Assembly (NCBI GenBank): GCA_018857735.1
Contig: JABMCL010001782.1
Coordinates: 257,001-321,000, forward strand
From: Alviniconcha marisindica
Lineage: Eukaryota > Mollusca > Gastropoda > Provannidae
Length of the DNA stretch: 64,000 nt
Direction of reading: 5' to 3'
Shown here: one piece after another, positions 11,523 to 20,724 of the stretch
Position numbering within the stretch: position 1 is the first letter of the stretch
Layout of the letters: each line of letters begins with the position of its first letter
Notes under the pieces: generated by a model
The model's database searches: none
Told to the model about the DNA's origin: nothing
What the model saw: only the letters and a program-made list of their open reading frames with translations
Position numbers and translations under genes: made by a program

Positions 11523-12120
11523 ATGCCTGCATATGTGTCAGAGGGTGTGTTCAAGAATGAGTGAGAGCACTGATGTCAGCTACCTCCTTCAGATCATGAC
11601 TCAAAACTCACAAGTTTTCAACATGGCACTGATGTTTGGTGTGTGTGTGTGAAGAGCAGGTTATTTGTTTGGTTCAGTGCATATTTAGCACTGATGTATT
11701 TATTATTATATTAGTTGTAAATGTTGTTAATATTTGTAAAGCGCTGTGAGCTCTTGTGAGAAAGGATGCTTTGTAATGTAAATTATGTAAGTTATTATTG
11801 TTATGAATGAATGTATTAATCAATTATGTGCTTGTTTCATCCGTTTCACTGGGGGGGGGGGGGGGGGGGGGGAATCGTGTATATGTGCATACTGTACAGA
11901 TAGATGAGGGCATGTGTATTTCCGAGTGTGCAAAGAGGGGGCAGGGCCTGTACCTCAATACATCATTGTCACACACTGTCTGAATATTCTGTGCAGGCGC
12001 CAGTTCAGGATGACCCGGCTTCAGGAGGATGACGACATGGATGACATGGACGACTTCATCGGCGGTGGACTGGAGCAGGAACCCAGCTTCAACTCTTCAC
12101 AGAACAACCTCACCAGCTGA
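2078..12120 (+). CDS. Mucin-like type I transmembrane glycoprotein, family not recognised (8 coding exons, 582 aa)
   Basis: Coding exons are 2078-2192, 3962-4546, 5115-5254, 7679-7860, 9301-9581, 10564-10779, 11152-11257 and 11997-12120. They total 1749 nt, and every junction is GT-AG with phase kept. Residues 1-24 form a signal peptide (hydrophobic core SFLLLGLALLA, then VRA before DHN). Residues about 39-220 are a Thr/Ser/Pro-rich stalk expected to be O-glycosylated. Residues about 225-506 form an ectodomain with roughly ten cysteines, including RCRCG and SCWQDC. About 20 N-glycosylation sequons occur over the extracellular part. Residues about 511-533 form one membrane helix followed by the stop-transfer MRRKR. 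The cytoplasmic tail is about 48 residues, with an acidic run (EDDDMDDMDDF). This shows a cell-surface protein with its N-terminus outside. Function is unknown. A SEA-like or cell-adhesion ectodomain is only a guess. It is convergent with numb. At least one 5' UTR exon should lie upstream, because an acceptor sits at 2060/2061. Confidence 0.85.
2374..2483 (+). repeat. Dispersed repeat in intron 1 of the left gene
   Basis: About 110 bp match 4593-4698 in intron 2, including AACCCTTTAGTTTTATGGCT and CATACTATCATAGTTCTTCT. Identity by eye is near 90 percent, so the duplication is fairly recent. Confidence 0.8.
2551..3590 (+). repeat. Intron-1 minisatellite with 50-bp and 60-bp units
   Basis: The first half (to about 2990) has a 50-bp period and the second half (about 2990-3570) an exact 60-bp period. 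The units are related (GAGTACAGTTAATGTAAACA, AGAAAGTGTACAC). The 60-bp form carries an extra TCCATTCTGG segment. Because 60 is a multiple of three, both strands stay open over about 650-700 nt; this is not a gene. Confidence 0.95.
3962..4546 (+). CDS. Left gene exon 2: Thr/Ser/Pro-rich mucin-like stalk
   Basis: The acceptor is GCTACAG at 3961 and the donor is GTCAGT at 4547. The 585 nt encode residues 39-233, almost entirely Thr, Ser, Pro, Asn and Gly with several N-x-S/T sites. The stalk is not an exact tandem repeat, unlike many mucins. The last part (ISETNLLLANNSFFVELK) begins the folded ectodomain. A short (GT)n run lies about 30 nt before the acceptor. Translation stays open past the donor to 4824, but the phase-1 junction to the next exon joins two ectodomain segments smoothly, so I treat that read-through as intron. 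Confidence 0.82.
4593..4698 (+). repeat. Dispersed repeat in intron 2 of the left gene
   Basis: Second copy of the 2374-2483 segment. It lies inside the open frame that continues past the exon-2 donor, which supports reading that extension as intron. Confidence 0.8.
5115..5254 (+). CDS. Left gene exon 3: N-glycosylated ectodomain segment
   Basis: The acceptor is CCTGCAG at 5114 and the donor is GTAAGC at 5255. It encodes residues 234-280, including NASLNNLTLAVFDAN and the first ectodomain cysteine (EVACNITYN). It carries six N-glycosylation sequons and ends in phase 0. Confidence 0.82.
5530..5785 (+). repeat. Intron-3 minisatellite, left block
   Basis: About four copies of a unit near 67 bp contain CACAGATCTCCAACACTGCA, GAACAGGACACATG and ATCTCTTTGTTTCTTACC. 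The same unit resumes at 7055, so one array appears split by the intervening block. Confidence 0.9.
5790..7050. repeat. Block with fold-back motifs and simple repeats, inside the minisatellite
   Basis: The left end has three direct copies of an 18-bp unit (CACTACGGCACATTTTGT) and a perfect 15-bp inverted repeat (5942-5956 with 5974-5988). The right end has an inverted repeat of about 20 bp (6941-6960 with 6971-6990, two mismatches), and more copies of TGACAAAACGTGC occur to 7045. Between them lie (CT)n, (TG)n and (CA)n tracts. This looks like a fold-back type insertion that split the minisatellite. No coding capacity. Confidence 0.6.
6801..6908 (+). repeat. (CT)n followed by (CA)n microsatellite
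   Basis: TCTC repeats to 6880, then CA repeats from about 6885. Part of the block that splits the intron-3 minisatellite. Confidence 0.98.
7055..7660 (+). repeat. Intron-3 minisatellite, right block, with 133-bp higher-order unit
   Basis: About nine related units alternate between two forms (with TTACCTTCTTTTCTCACAG or TTACCATGGTACCATCTCAC), giving a 133-bp higher-order repeat (for example 7253 to 7386). Each unit holds a pyrimidine tract plus CACAG that resembles a 3' splice site. The array runs directly into the real exon-4 acceptor. Confidence 0.92.
7679..7860 (+). CDS. Left gene exon 4: ectodomain segment
   Basis: The acceptor is CATTGCAG at 7678 and the donor is GTAAGT at 7861. It encodes residues 281 to about 341 (TLVQNLVSVAVVLYQPKSY at the start) and ends in phase 2. 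The acceptor's pyrimidine tract is continuous with the last unit of the intron-3 minisatellite, so the functional splice site is embedded in the edge of a tandem array. Confidence 0.82.
9301..9581 (+). CDS. Left gene exon 5: cysteine-rich ectodomain segment
   Basis: The acceptor is TGTTCCAG at 9300 and the donor is GTGAGT at 9582. It encodes residues about 341-435, with cysteines in SRCTDV, NTCPL, KNCMPS and RCRCG. A similar acceptor, TCTGTTTCAG, occurs 86 nt earlier at 9214. Using it would put a stop codon directly after the junction (GG|A TGA), so 9301 was chosen. Confidence 0.82.
10284..10585 (+). repeat. 149-bp tandem duplication covering the exon-6 acceptor
   Basis: Copy 1 is 10284-10432 and copy 2 is 10433 to about 10584. 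Both contain TCGTGCTTTTCTTTGTCGTG, then CAG, then a near-identical exon start (GTAACCAGACCTGTGCAAGA versus GTAGCCTGACCTGTGCAAGA). Copy 2 is the functional acceptor. Copy 1, if used, reads into a stop after about 29 codons. Confidence 0.93.
10564..10779 (+). CDS. Left gene exon 6: membrane-proximal ectodomain
   Basis: The acceptor is TCGTGCAG at 10563 and the donor is GTAGGC at 10780. It encodes residues about 435-507, including LTCARDLYLEF and the SCWQDCRKNG cysteine pair close to the membrane. An almost identical acceptor with the same exon start lies 149 nt upstream (10414/10415), as part of a tandem duplication. Confidence 0.83.
11043..11065 (+). repeat. Poly-G tract, 23 nt
   Basis: Uninterrupted G run in intron 6 of the left gene, 86 nt before the transmembrane exon. 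Confidence 0.97.
11152..11257 (+). CDS. Left gene exon 7: transmembrane helix
   Basis: The acceptor is CATGCAG at 11151 and the donor is GTGAGT at 11258. It encodes about 35 residues. One uninterrupted hydrophobic stretch (VTVAVVLSCIAVFLLILVAV and on to Y) is followed by MRRKR, a positively charged cytoplasmic anchor. This sets type I topology together with the signal peptide. A run of 23 G lies 86 nt before the exon. Confidence 0.88.
11444..11521 (+). repeat. (TG)n microsatellite, 78 nt
   Basis: Perfect TG repeat in intron 7 of the left gene. Confidence 0.98.
11690..11815 (+). repeat. Possible SINE 3' tail
   Basis: TAAAGCGCTGTGAGCTC followed by a TTATTATTGTTAT tract resembles the AGCGCTATATAAA plus (AAT)n end of the 63.2-kb SINE. 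A body was not recognised. Confidence 0.35.
11851..11872 (+). repeat. Poly-G tract, 22 nt
   Basis: Uninterrupted G run in intron 7 of the left gene. Confidence 0.97.
11997..12120 (+). CDS. Left gene exon 8: acidic cytoplasmic tail and stop
   Basis: The acceptor is CTGTGCAG at 11996 and the stop is TGA at 12118-12120. It encodes the last 41 residues: a basic start (RQFRMTRLQ), an acidic run and a polar end finishing in NNLTS. The last 12 coding bases, CTCACCAGCTGA, are also the start of the repeat unit that fills the following 3' region. Confidence 0.85.
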
Positions 12121-13240
12121 GCACCTCATCCACAGCCACACGCTGTCCAACTCAGAGCGTCACACAGACTCACCAGCTGAATGAACCCTGCGCGGACATC
12201 AACAGTGACTCGGCTTAAACATACAGTATGAAGCACACTCACCAGCTGAATGAACCTTGCACGGACATCAAAAATGACTCGGCTTAAATTAAGAGTATGA
12301 AACAGGCTCATTGGCGGAATGAACCCTGCATCGACATTGACTCAGCTTAAACTTACAACACGAAACCCACTCATCAGCTGAATGAACCCTGCACATACAT
12401 TGACAATGACACAGTTTTACTTACAGTATGAAACCCACTCATCAGCTGAATGAATCCTGCACATACATTGACAATGACACAGTTTTACTTCCAGTATGAA
12501 ACATGCTCACCAGCTGAATGAACCCTGCACAGACATTGACAATGACACAGTTTTACTTACAGTATGAAACATGCTTACCAGCTGAATGAACCCTGCACAT
12601 ACATTGACAATGACACAGTTTTACTTACAGTATGAAACATGCTCACCAGCTGAATGAACCCTGCACAGACACGGATGGTGACACCATTTTACTTACAGTA
12701 TGAAACATGCTCACCAGCTGAATGAACCCTGCACATACATTGACAATGACACAGTTTTACTTACAGCTTGAAACATGCTTACTGGCTGAATGAACCCTTC
12801 ACAGACATAGACAGTGATGCAGTTCTACTTAATGAAACCCACATGCACATCGACAGTGACACATTTTAATGGACAGTTTGACCCAGAGTCACAGGTTGAA
12901 TGAAACCCGCATGCACCTTGACAGTGACACATTGCAACAGACTCAGATGCTGAATGAACCCTAGGTGGTCATTGACAATGACACGTTTCAGACTTACAGT
13001 GTGGCGCAGGTTCGTAGGGTGAACGAACCCATCACGGACACTGACTCTGACACATTTTAACTTACACAGTGTAACACAGACTCGTAAGGTGACTGAACCC
13101 ATCACGGACACTGACTTTGACACATTTTAACTTACAGTCTGACGCAGATTCACAGGCTGAACAAACGTGGATATGGTCACTGACACATTCCAACTTACAG
13201 CATGACACAAGCTCACAGGCTGAGCAAACTTTCAACTTTC
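12121..13240 (+). repeat. 3' region minisatellite starting from the end of the CDS
   Basis: About 16 degenerate units of 66-69 bp (CACCAGCTGAATGAACCCTG, then ACATTGACAATGACACAG, TTTTACTTACAGTATGAAA). The unit head, CTCACCAGCTGA, is identical to the last four codons of the left gene, so the array probably grew from the CDS end. Units decay towards 13240. Confidence 0.9.
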
Positions 13241-13249
13241 TGTGGGTGC

Positions 13250-13510
13250 TCTGCCCCCTGAGGCCCTGCAAGGGGTGCCAAGGGTGCTGTGCCCCCTGAG
13301 GCCCTGCAAGGGGTGCCAAGGTTGCTGTGCCCCCTAGGGCCCTGCAAGGGATGCCAAGGGTGCTCTGCCCTCTGGGGCCCTGCAAGGGATGCCAAGGGTG
13401 CTCTGCCCTCTGGGGCCCTGCAAGGGATGCCAAGGGTGCTGTGCCCCCTAGGACCCTGCAAGGGATGCCAAGGGTGCTGTGCACCCTGGGGCCCCGCAAG
13501 GGATGCCAGC
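13250..13510 (+). repeat. GC-rich 38-bp minisatellite
   Basis: About seven units of GCCCTGCAAGGGRTGCCAAG plus GGTGCTSTGCCCYCT. All frames on the minus strand stay open and give collagen-like Gly/Pro residues, an artefact of composition. It probably lies in the left gene's 3' UTR. Confidence 0.92.
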
Positions 13511-15084
13511 TCGTGACTGATGCTGCTGCTCTCTGGAACCTGGCCTTCAAGTCAGGATATTCAGAATGTTCCCCTTTTTTTTCTCTTTAAAAAAAAAATG
13601 ATGTTCACTATGTATGTTTATGTGTGTGAGACCTCACCAGTTGATAAGAGGGTTTCCCCAAAAGAAAAGTTCTGTCGCACAGAGGTGTCGGTTTCAGGGC
13701 AGGAGCACACAACAGCAGCTTACAAGATCAAAAATGTCTTGTTACTTTTTGTCATGTGGGTGTCATTCATGATCTGTTTTTTGCTTGTTATTTGAAGTCG
13801 GTATAGACAACAACAAAAATTTCTTCTTCTTTTTTTATTGTGAAGAAAGAAAAGTGGCACTGTCGTAGTGTGGTGCAAAAAACAACAACAACTGGATGCT
13901 AGATACCTAGACAGCCTTGAGCCAGAGTTGGATAAATCCTGTCTTTTTCTTTTGCTGAAAACATATCAGAACTCCATCATAATCATGACCATGGTGAGAG
14001 CTAAGCAATGCTTGATTAATGAAGAAATTTGTCTGTGTACTTAGCTTTACAGCATCAACTTTTATTATTTATATATATATATTTTTTTAATTTGATTCTT
14101 TGATTTTTGTTTCTTCCCTGTTGATATGCTTTGGATTCAAATGGACAACAAGTTCACAAAGATATGGATAATCGTTACAGCATTGCCATGGGTTTGTATT
14201 ATGACTGCTTCACACAAGTTCACTTCTTCACACCCCATCCACCCCCCACCTTTTTTTTTTAACATAAAAAATAACAACTTTTGTTTGCAAGGAGTGCCAG
14301 TTCAGTTGCATAGGTTGTGGTGATTGGCTATTTTGGCTTGGAGTGTGAAACGTGTTTTGAAAAAGGAGGAGAGCGGTTAGAGGTGGAGACTACTGATGGT
14401 TTCTAATTTCAAGGTCAATGGGACTTTGTTATTGGCTTCAGGTTACCTTTTTTTCTTCCCCAGATAAGAAATAGTTCAATGGACCAGGCTGGTTGTAAAC
14501 AGGTGTACTGGTGTAAATGAATATCACTGATAAGTTTGATTGATTCATTTCCCTTTTTTTAAGTGACTGAATGCTGGTGAGTGTAAAAGAATGGGGAAAA
14601 TGTGCTCATGGATAAGAGATGGAACAACAAACAGGATGATTTTTTTTAATTTTGGGGGGGTCCGATTGTTTCCTTCTCTTTGTAGTCATCTCCCCATGTA
14701 GCCAGGTTAACTGTTTATCAGACATCCGATTTTTCCATCGGTAGACAGAATTTCATCTGATTAGGGAACAGCATGGGGAAATTCTTGAGAACAGAGTACA
14801 AAGAAGAGGTTATGTAAGAGGTTACAAAATAATTCCTGTACAAAACTAGTTAATTACTTTCTCTGGCTTTTTTTAAAACAGATTTTTGAATTTCTGTCAG
14901 AAGTGATATTTCAGAATCTGATGTCTGTGCAGCCTCTTTTCTTGGCTTCCTTTTCTCTTTTTTTGTTTTCTCTTTCTGTCTTTCTATGCAAGCTAAAGTT
15001 GTACCTAAAGAAGTATATATTTGTTGAAATGTGTTTGTCGTTCTGTTCACAGTACCTTTTTTTTTCTTTTTTTTTAAATCAGTG
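13511..15084 (+). other. Probable 3' UTR of the left gene, no gene seen
   Basis: Mostly unique AT-rich sequence with T runs, no conserved frame and no recognised repeat. It is consistent with the rest of the transcript up to the AATAAA at 15085. Confidence 0.4.
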
Positions 15085-15090
15085 AATAAA
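15085..15090 (+). terminator. Candidate poly(A) signal for the left gene
   Basis: AATAAA is followed by a T-rich stretch (TTTTCTCAGTTCTTTTGC). This would give a 3' UTR of about 3 kb that includes the 66-69 and 38-bp arrays. Signals at about 18653 and 23820 are alternatives. Confidence 0.35.
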
Positions 15091-16019
15091 TTTTCTCAGT
15101 TCTTTTGCACTTCATTATGATTATCAAATGTTAATATGAAAACTGTGTCACGTTGGATGCACATTGCTTGTTTTACATGCAAGAGATTAACTTGTGTCTT
15201 CTTTTGGTGGATATGACACACAGAGATGGATGTATACATTATTATTTTCTTAAGTGTATTTCCATTATGTTTCAATGTTTCTTTGTGCCTGCAGCATGTG
15301 TACCGGTATACATAAATTGTCTGTCTGTTTTCATGCATACCGGCTTTTTTATATATAAATAATCAGGAAATAACATTATTTTTCACTTTACATTGAAAAT
15401 AGTGCATTGATGAGTATAATTGTAATGCAATTTTTGAATTCATTTTCTGTTTGTGAAATTTTGCAACCTGTGTATTATGTGCATGAAACTCACTGATGCT
15501 GCACCTTTGTGGGCTCATTCCTTTTTTAAATCTGATGGGAGGGAACCCCTTCACTGCAGACTTCCTTTCTGTACCAGTGCCAGGTGGGCTGTTGGGCATA
15601 ACTGGGGATTACCATTTGTGCAGCGTTTTTACAACTTTACATCCAAAATGACCGCCATGGATGGCATCGTAGACATGATTATTCGAGAAGTCTGCACTTC
15701 TGATGCCCATGGAATGGAATCAAAGGCGGCCACAGGAATCGGTTGGACCAGCAGTGACACTTGATGTGTTTTCTGCAGGCTCTCTTACGGTGTCCGTACA
15801 GCCTCTGTAGGCAGTCACATGCATCAACCTCAGCGTGCACGTCCAAAAATCCCAAACACTGGCAGCCATGCAAAAATACTGTGCATACTGGTAGGAATGG
15901 GTAGCGCTGCTCTTGCAGCTGCTGTGGCCTTACCCAGGTAAAGCAGCCAGAATTGCCCACCAAGGATAATGAAGTAGTAAAAAAAAAAAAAAAAATTTTT
16001 TTTAAAAAGACAACCTAAG

Positions 16020-16980
16020 GAGGGATGGGGTTCGGCAGAGAGGAAGGAGTACGGAAAGGTTTCCGTCTGGATACGCAGTGGTAGTGAACGGTTTCCATCT
16101 GGATACACAGCGGTAGTGAAGGGTCTCTGTCTAGATACGCAGCAGTAATGCAGGGTTTCTGTCTGGATACACAGCTGCAGTGAAGGGTTTCCATCTGGAT
16201 ACACAGCGGTAGTGGAGGGTTTCTCTGGATACACAGTGGTAGTGAAGGGTTTCTGGATATGCAGCTGCAGTGAAGGGTTTCCATCTGGATACATAGCGGT
16301 AGTGAAGGGTTTCTGTCTGGATACACAGCAGTAGTGAAGGGTTTCTGTCTGGACACACAGCGGCATGAAGGGTTTCTCTGGATACACAGTGGTAGTGAAG
16401 GGTTTCTGGATACGCAGCTGCAGTGAAGGGTTTCCATCTGGATACATAGCGGTAGTGAAGGGTTTCTGTCTGGATACACAGCAGTAGTGAAGGGTTTCTG
16501 TCTGGACACACAGCGGCAGTGAAGGGTTTCTCTGGATACACAGTGGTAGTGAAGGGTTTCTGTCTGGATACACAGCAGTCGTGAAGGGTTTCTGTCTGGG
16601 TACACAGTAGTAGTGAAGGGTTTCTGTCTGGATATACAGCTGCCTTGAAGTGTTTCTGTTTGGATACACAGCTGCAGTGAAAGGTTTCCATCTGGATACA
16701 CAGCTGCTGTGAAGGGTTTCTGTCTGGATAGGCAGTGGCAATGAAGGGTTTCCATCTGGATAGGCAGTGGCAGTGAAGGGTTTCCATCTGGATACACAGC
16801 TGTAGTGAAGGGTTTCCATCTGGATACACAGCTGTAGTGAAGGGTTTCCTTCTGGATACACAGCTGCAGTGAAGGGTTTCCATCTGGATACACAGCTGCA
16901 GTGAAGGGTTTCCATCTGGATACACAGCTGCAGTGAAGGGTTTCCATCTGGATATGCAGCTGCAGTGAAGGGGGCCTGTT
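16020..16980 (+). repeat. 32-bp minisatellite with higher-order copies
   Basis: About 29 units of GAAGGGTTTCCATCTGGATA plus CACAGCTGCAGT. A block of about 150 bp, with two shortened units and one TCTGGACACAC variant, occurs twice (from about 16252 and 16404). Three minus-strand frames are open because 32 is not a multiple of three and the unit has no stops; not coding. Confidence 0.94.
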
Positions 16981-16984
16981 GTTG

Positions 16985-17995
16985 CTGGAAATGTATCTTA
17001 TTTATACCATGCATTCCATCTGTACAAGTAACATGTTAACATTATTTTTTGAAATGCTGCTTTTTAAAATTTTCCCTCCACCTATGCTTTGTTTGCTTGT
17101 GCTCGTGTTGTGAAATGCCTATGCATTAGCATATCATGTGACAAAGTCACTCTGCCATGTGCAATTACTTGTCAGTATAATCCCCTGTTGTTTTATGTGT
17201 TGTGAACTGTAGCTGCCGATGCTCAGTGCGTTTTTGCTCATAATGTGAAAGCCTGCTTCACTGGCTTTTTATGTGTTCCTGAAAATTATCCCTGATTCCT
17301 GTTTCACTTGCTAAATTTCTTTTGTTGATCCGTTTTCATGGTGTATTAGCAATATGTATGGAGTGCTTTGGCTATGTAGTGTGTCGGCATATCAGGGCAG
17401 CCCACTGGACCAAATCAGGTGTCAGTTTCAGTGAGAATTGCGACCTTAATTCAGGAGATCTTGTTAAAATGTTCTTCCAGATGTTCTATGCCATTTTTCA
17501 AGAGACACCTTTTGTTGTCATTTTTAGGTGTCTTTTTAATTGAATACATTTCGATTCCTTTTATTTCATGCTACTTGTGGGGGCGGAGGGGGATTAGCAT
17601 ATCTGCCTGTTGAATTCGTCCTGAGATTGTCTACCCAGGTTACTTAATGGAAGCCAATGTCATTCTTACAAGCTGTTTTGAGGTCAGGTCCTTTTTCTGA
17701 GAGTGCGGACCTCTGCACTGCAAACTGTGATTTGTAATGCTGGCTTGAAAACAGTTTAATGTTTGATGCGGCACCAGGTCACATCAGCCACTTCATGGGC
17801 GGGGCTAGGGTTTCTGTCGAGGCTGATTTCATTCTGATCACAGCTTCACCTTGTGGTTCCTAGTGAATGTTGGCGAGTCTCTTCGACACAATTCTGTGAT
17901 ACAACAATGTGGCTGTTCACCCACTCATTCCACCTCTGGCCACAATCAGAACTTGTAGGAGGGCGTGGCAGGACCACGTACATGTGTGTGTGTAT

Positions 17996-18035
<40 letters not shown>

Positions 18036-18700
18036 AATGTCAGGCTGTTGACGCTGTGTGGCATCTGTTTCTCTGAGGTAGCTAGATAGGTTGTGTTGCT
18101 TAATGTCCTCAGATGTCAGTTGACATATTAGGGACAAGCTGAGACCAATGCCGAAGCATGGTTCAATATAGGTTTACGTCCACAGAAACCAGAAGGCTCG
18201 TTAGGATGGACAGCCCAGGACGGACACCTCGACTCTCACACAGCTCCTGAACTATGAGACTGAGGTAGCAGCTTGGTTTGCTGTTTTGTTCATGAACAGC
18301 ATGTCTATGGAAAGGGGCACACTCCTTGGTGCTCAAAGGTATATGCCGAGGAAGGGAATCGAGTTTAATGCATCTGACTGTCCACACTCTGGCACAGCTC
18401 GCTCACTGCCCCTCTCTGGGTCGGGCTGTAACAGCTCGAACTTGACAGTAGTGTGCATCAAAGCTGATTCCTTCTCCTACGCTTCTCCTTAGCATTGTCA
18501 CCTGTCAGCATGGATTGTCTCCCTTCCCTATGATTGTGCCCACTAGGCTGTACTCTGATTATGCCACAGCGCAGTTAGGTAGGTAGGTGATTGGTTTGTA
18601 GCGCCCAGTCAACCGTGACGGTTATATCAGAGCAGTGCAGCTCAGAACTTGCAATAAACCGTATGGTTTCTGTGAACATTAAGCACAATGTTTACTTACT
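16985..18700. other. Intergenic or distal UTR, no gene seen
   Basis: Unique sequence apart from the (TG)n tract at 17999. No open frame of convincing composition. A short (TTAC)n run lies near 18693-18713. Confidence 0.5.
17999..18032 (+). repeat. (TG)n microsatellite
   Basis: Short interruption at 17994-18000, otherwise perfect. It lies between the 32-bp and 54-bp minisatellites. Confidence 0.97.
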
Positions 18701-18839
18701 TACTTACTTACTTAGAACTTGCAGTACAAAATGAAAGGAATGCCGGGTAAATGTGGCTGTATTTGATGACACCGCAGTGTGGTACCTGCAATACAAAATG
18801 GAAGGATGGCAGAGCAGATAATGAATGTTGCTGTATACT

Positions 18840-20165
18840 GATAACACTGCAGTGCCATCCTTGCAGTCCAAAACTGAAAGCATGCCAAACAAGTGTTCCT
18901 GTTACCTGTACACTTATTACACTGCAGTCCAAAACTGAAGGCATGCCAAACAAGTGTTGCTGTACACTGATTACACTGCAGTCCTTGCAGTCCAAAACTG
19001 AAGGCATGCCAAACAAGCATTCCTGTACACTGATTACACTGCAGTCCAAAACTGAAGGCATGCCAAACAAGTGTTGCTGTACACTGATTATGCTGTAGTC
19101 CAAAACTGAAGGCATGCCAAACAAGTGAACAAGTGTTGCTGTACACTGATTACGCTGCAGTCCTTGCAGTCCAAAAATGCCAAACAAGTGTTGCTGTACA
19201 CTGATTACACTGCAGTCCAAAACTGAAGGCATGCCAAACAAGTGTTGCTGTACACTGATTACACTGCGGTCCAAAACTGTAGGCATGCCAAACAAATGTT
19301 GCTGCACACTGATTACACTGCGGTCCAAAACTGTAGGCATGCCAAACAAATGTTGCTGCACACTGATTGCACTGCAGTCCAAAACTGAAGGCATGCCAAA
19401 CAAATGTTGCTGTACTCTGATTACACTTCAGTCCAAAACTGAAGGCATGCCAAACAAGCATTCCTGTACACTGATTACACTGCAGTCCAAAACTGAAGGC
19501 ATGCCAAACAAGTGTTGCTGTACACTGATTATGCTGTAGTCCAAAACTGAAGGCATGCCAAACAAGTGAACAAGTGTTGCTGTACACTGATTACGCTGCA
19601 GTCCTTGCAGTCCAAAAATGCCAAACAAGTGTTGCTGTACACTGATTACACTGCAGTCCAAAACTGAAGGCATGCCAAACAAGTGTTGCTGTACACTGAT
19701 TACACTGCGGTCCAAAACTGTAGGCATGCCAAACAAATGTTGCTGCACACTGATTACACTGCGGTCCAAAACTGTAGGCATGCCAAACAAATGTTGCTGC
19801 ACACTGATTGCACTGCAGTCCAAAACTGAAGGCATGCCAAACAAATGTTGCTGTACTCTGATTACACTTCAGTCCAAAACTGAAGGCATGCCAAACAAAT
19901 GTTGCTGCACACTGATTACACTGCGGTCCAAAACTGAAGGCATGCCAAACAAATGTTGCTGACACTGATTACACTGCAGTCCAAAACTGAAGGCATGCCA
20001 AACAAATGTTGCTGTACACTGATTACACTGCGGTCCAAAACTGAAGGCATGCCAAACAAATGTTGCTGTACACTGATTACACTGCAGTCCAAAACTGAAG
20101 GCATGCCAAACAAATGTTGCTGTACACTGATTACACTGCAGTGCAGTGCTGGCAGCACAAAATTA
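18840..20165 (+). repeat. 54-bp minisatellite with a 441-bp higher-order duplication
   Basis: The unit is ACTGCAGTCCAAAACTGAAG, then GCATGCCAAACAAGTGTTGC, then TGTACACTGATTAC. A segment of about 441 bp is repeated nearly exactly (about 19105-19545 and 19546-19985), including a rare GTGAACAAGTG variant. 54 is 18 codons, so long frames arise on both strands without being genes. Confidence 0.94.
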
Positions 20166-20408
20166 GAGGGATGAGGGGGGAAATTGTTGTTGTTATGATG
20201 GCACAGGTCGTTCTTCCTTATGATTGTGCCTGTGGCAGTGCACCTGGACGTTGACAACCCCTGGGGAGGAAACCACTCGCAATACAAAATTGAACGGATG
20301 CAGAACATGTTTTTCATTGTTAGCTCTTCTGTGTTATCTGTTTTTGGTGTTAGTTTCTGGAGGCAGGGAGGGGGGCAGTGGTGTGTATGTTTGTTTTGTG
20401 CATGAGGT

Positions 20409-20424
20409 GGGGGGGGGGGGGGGG
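20409..20424 (+). repeat. Poly-G tract, 16 nt
   Basis: Uninterrupted G run between the 54-bp and 27-bp arrays. Confidence 0.95.
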
Positions 20425-20724
20425 CACTGTCCTCTGCCTATTCAGCAAGAGGACGTGGATGTGACAAAACTGCAACCAGGAGACAGCAGGGTTTTTATGG
20501 GTAGGTTGCACAGGGGTGATGGAAGACCAGATTTGCGCAAGACAACCACCGGATCAAGGCCACATTGCTTCACAGTTCTCCTCGTTCTTATTTCCCATGT
20601 ACACATTGTGAGCCCTCTCGCCAAAGCCCACCACTGGTTGAAGACCGCTTTAAAAATAATAATTCTAATGTTGCCTTTGATCACAAAGAGATTTCACTTG
20701 TGTGGCTGCCACAGTGGACTTTGC

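Noticed and set aside
13062..13590. Collagen-like Gly/Pro-rich frames
   Set aside because: The product of a 38-bp GC-rich repeat open in all phases; not a collagen (no regular G-x-y).
15830..17014. Minus-strand open frames of 264 to 394 codons
   Set aside because: Three overlapping frames of the 32-bp minisatellite are all open, which shows a composition artefact.
18708..19965. Several open frames on both strands with LVWHAFSFGLQ-like or CCCTLITLQSK-like repeats
   Set aside because: They follow the 54-bp minisatellite (18 codons); no start, splice or family evidence.
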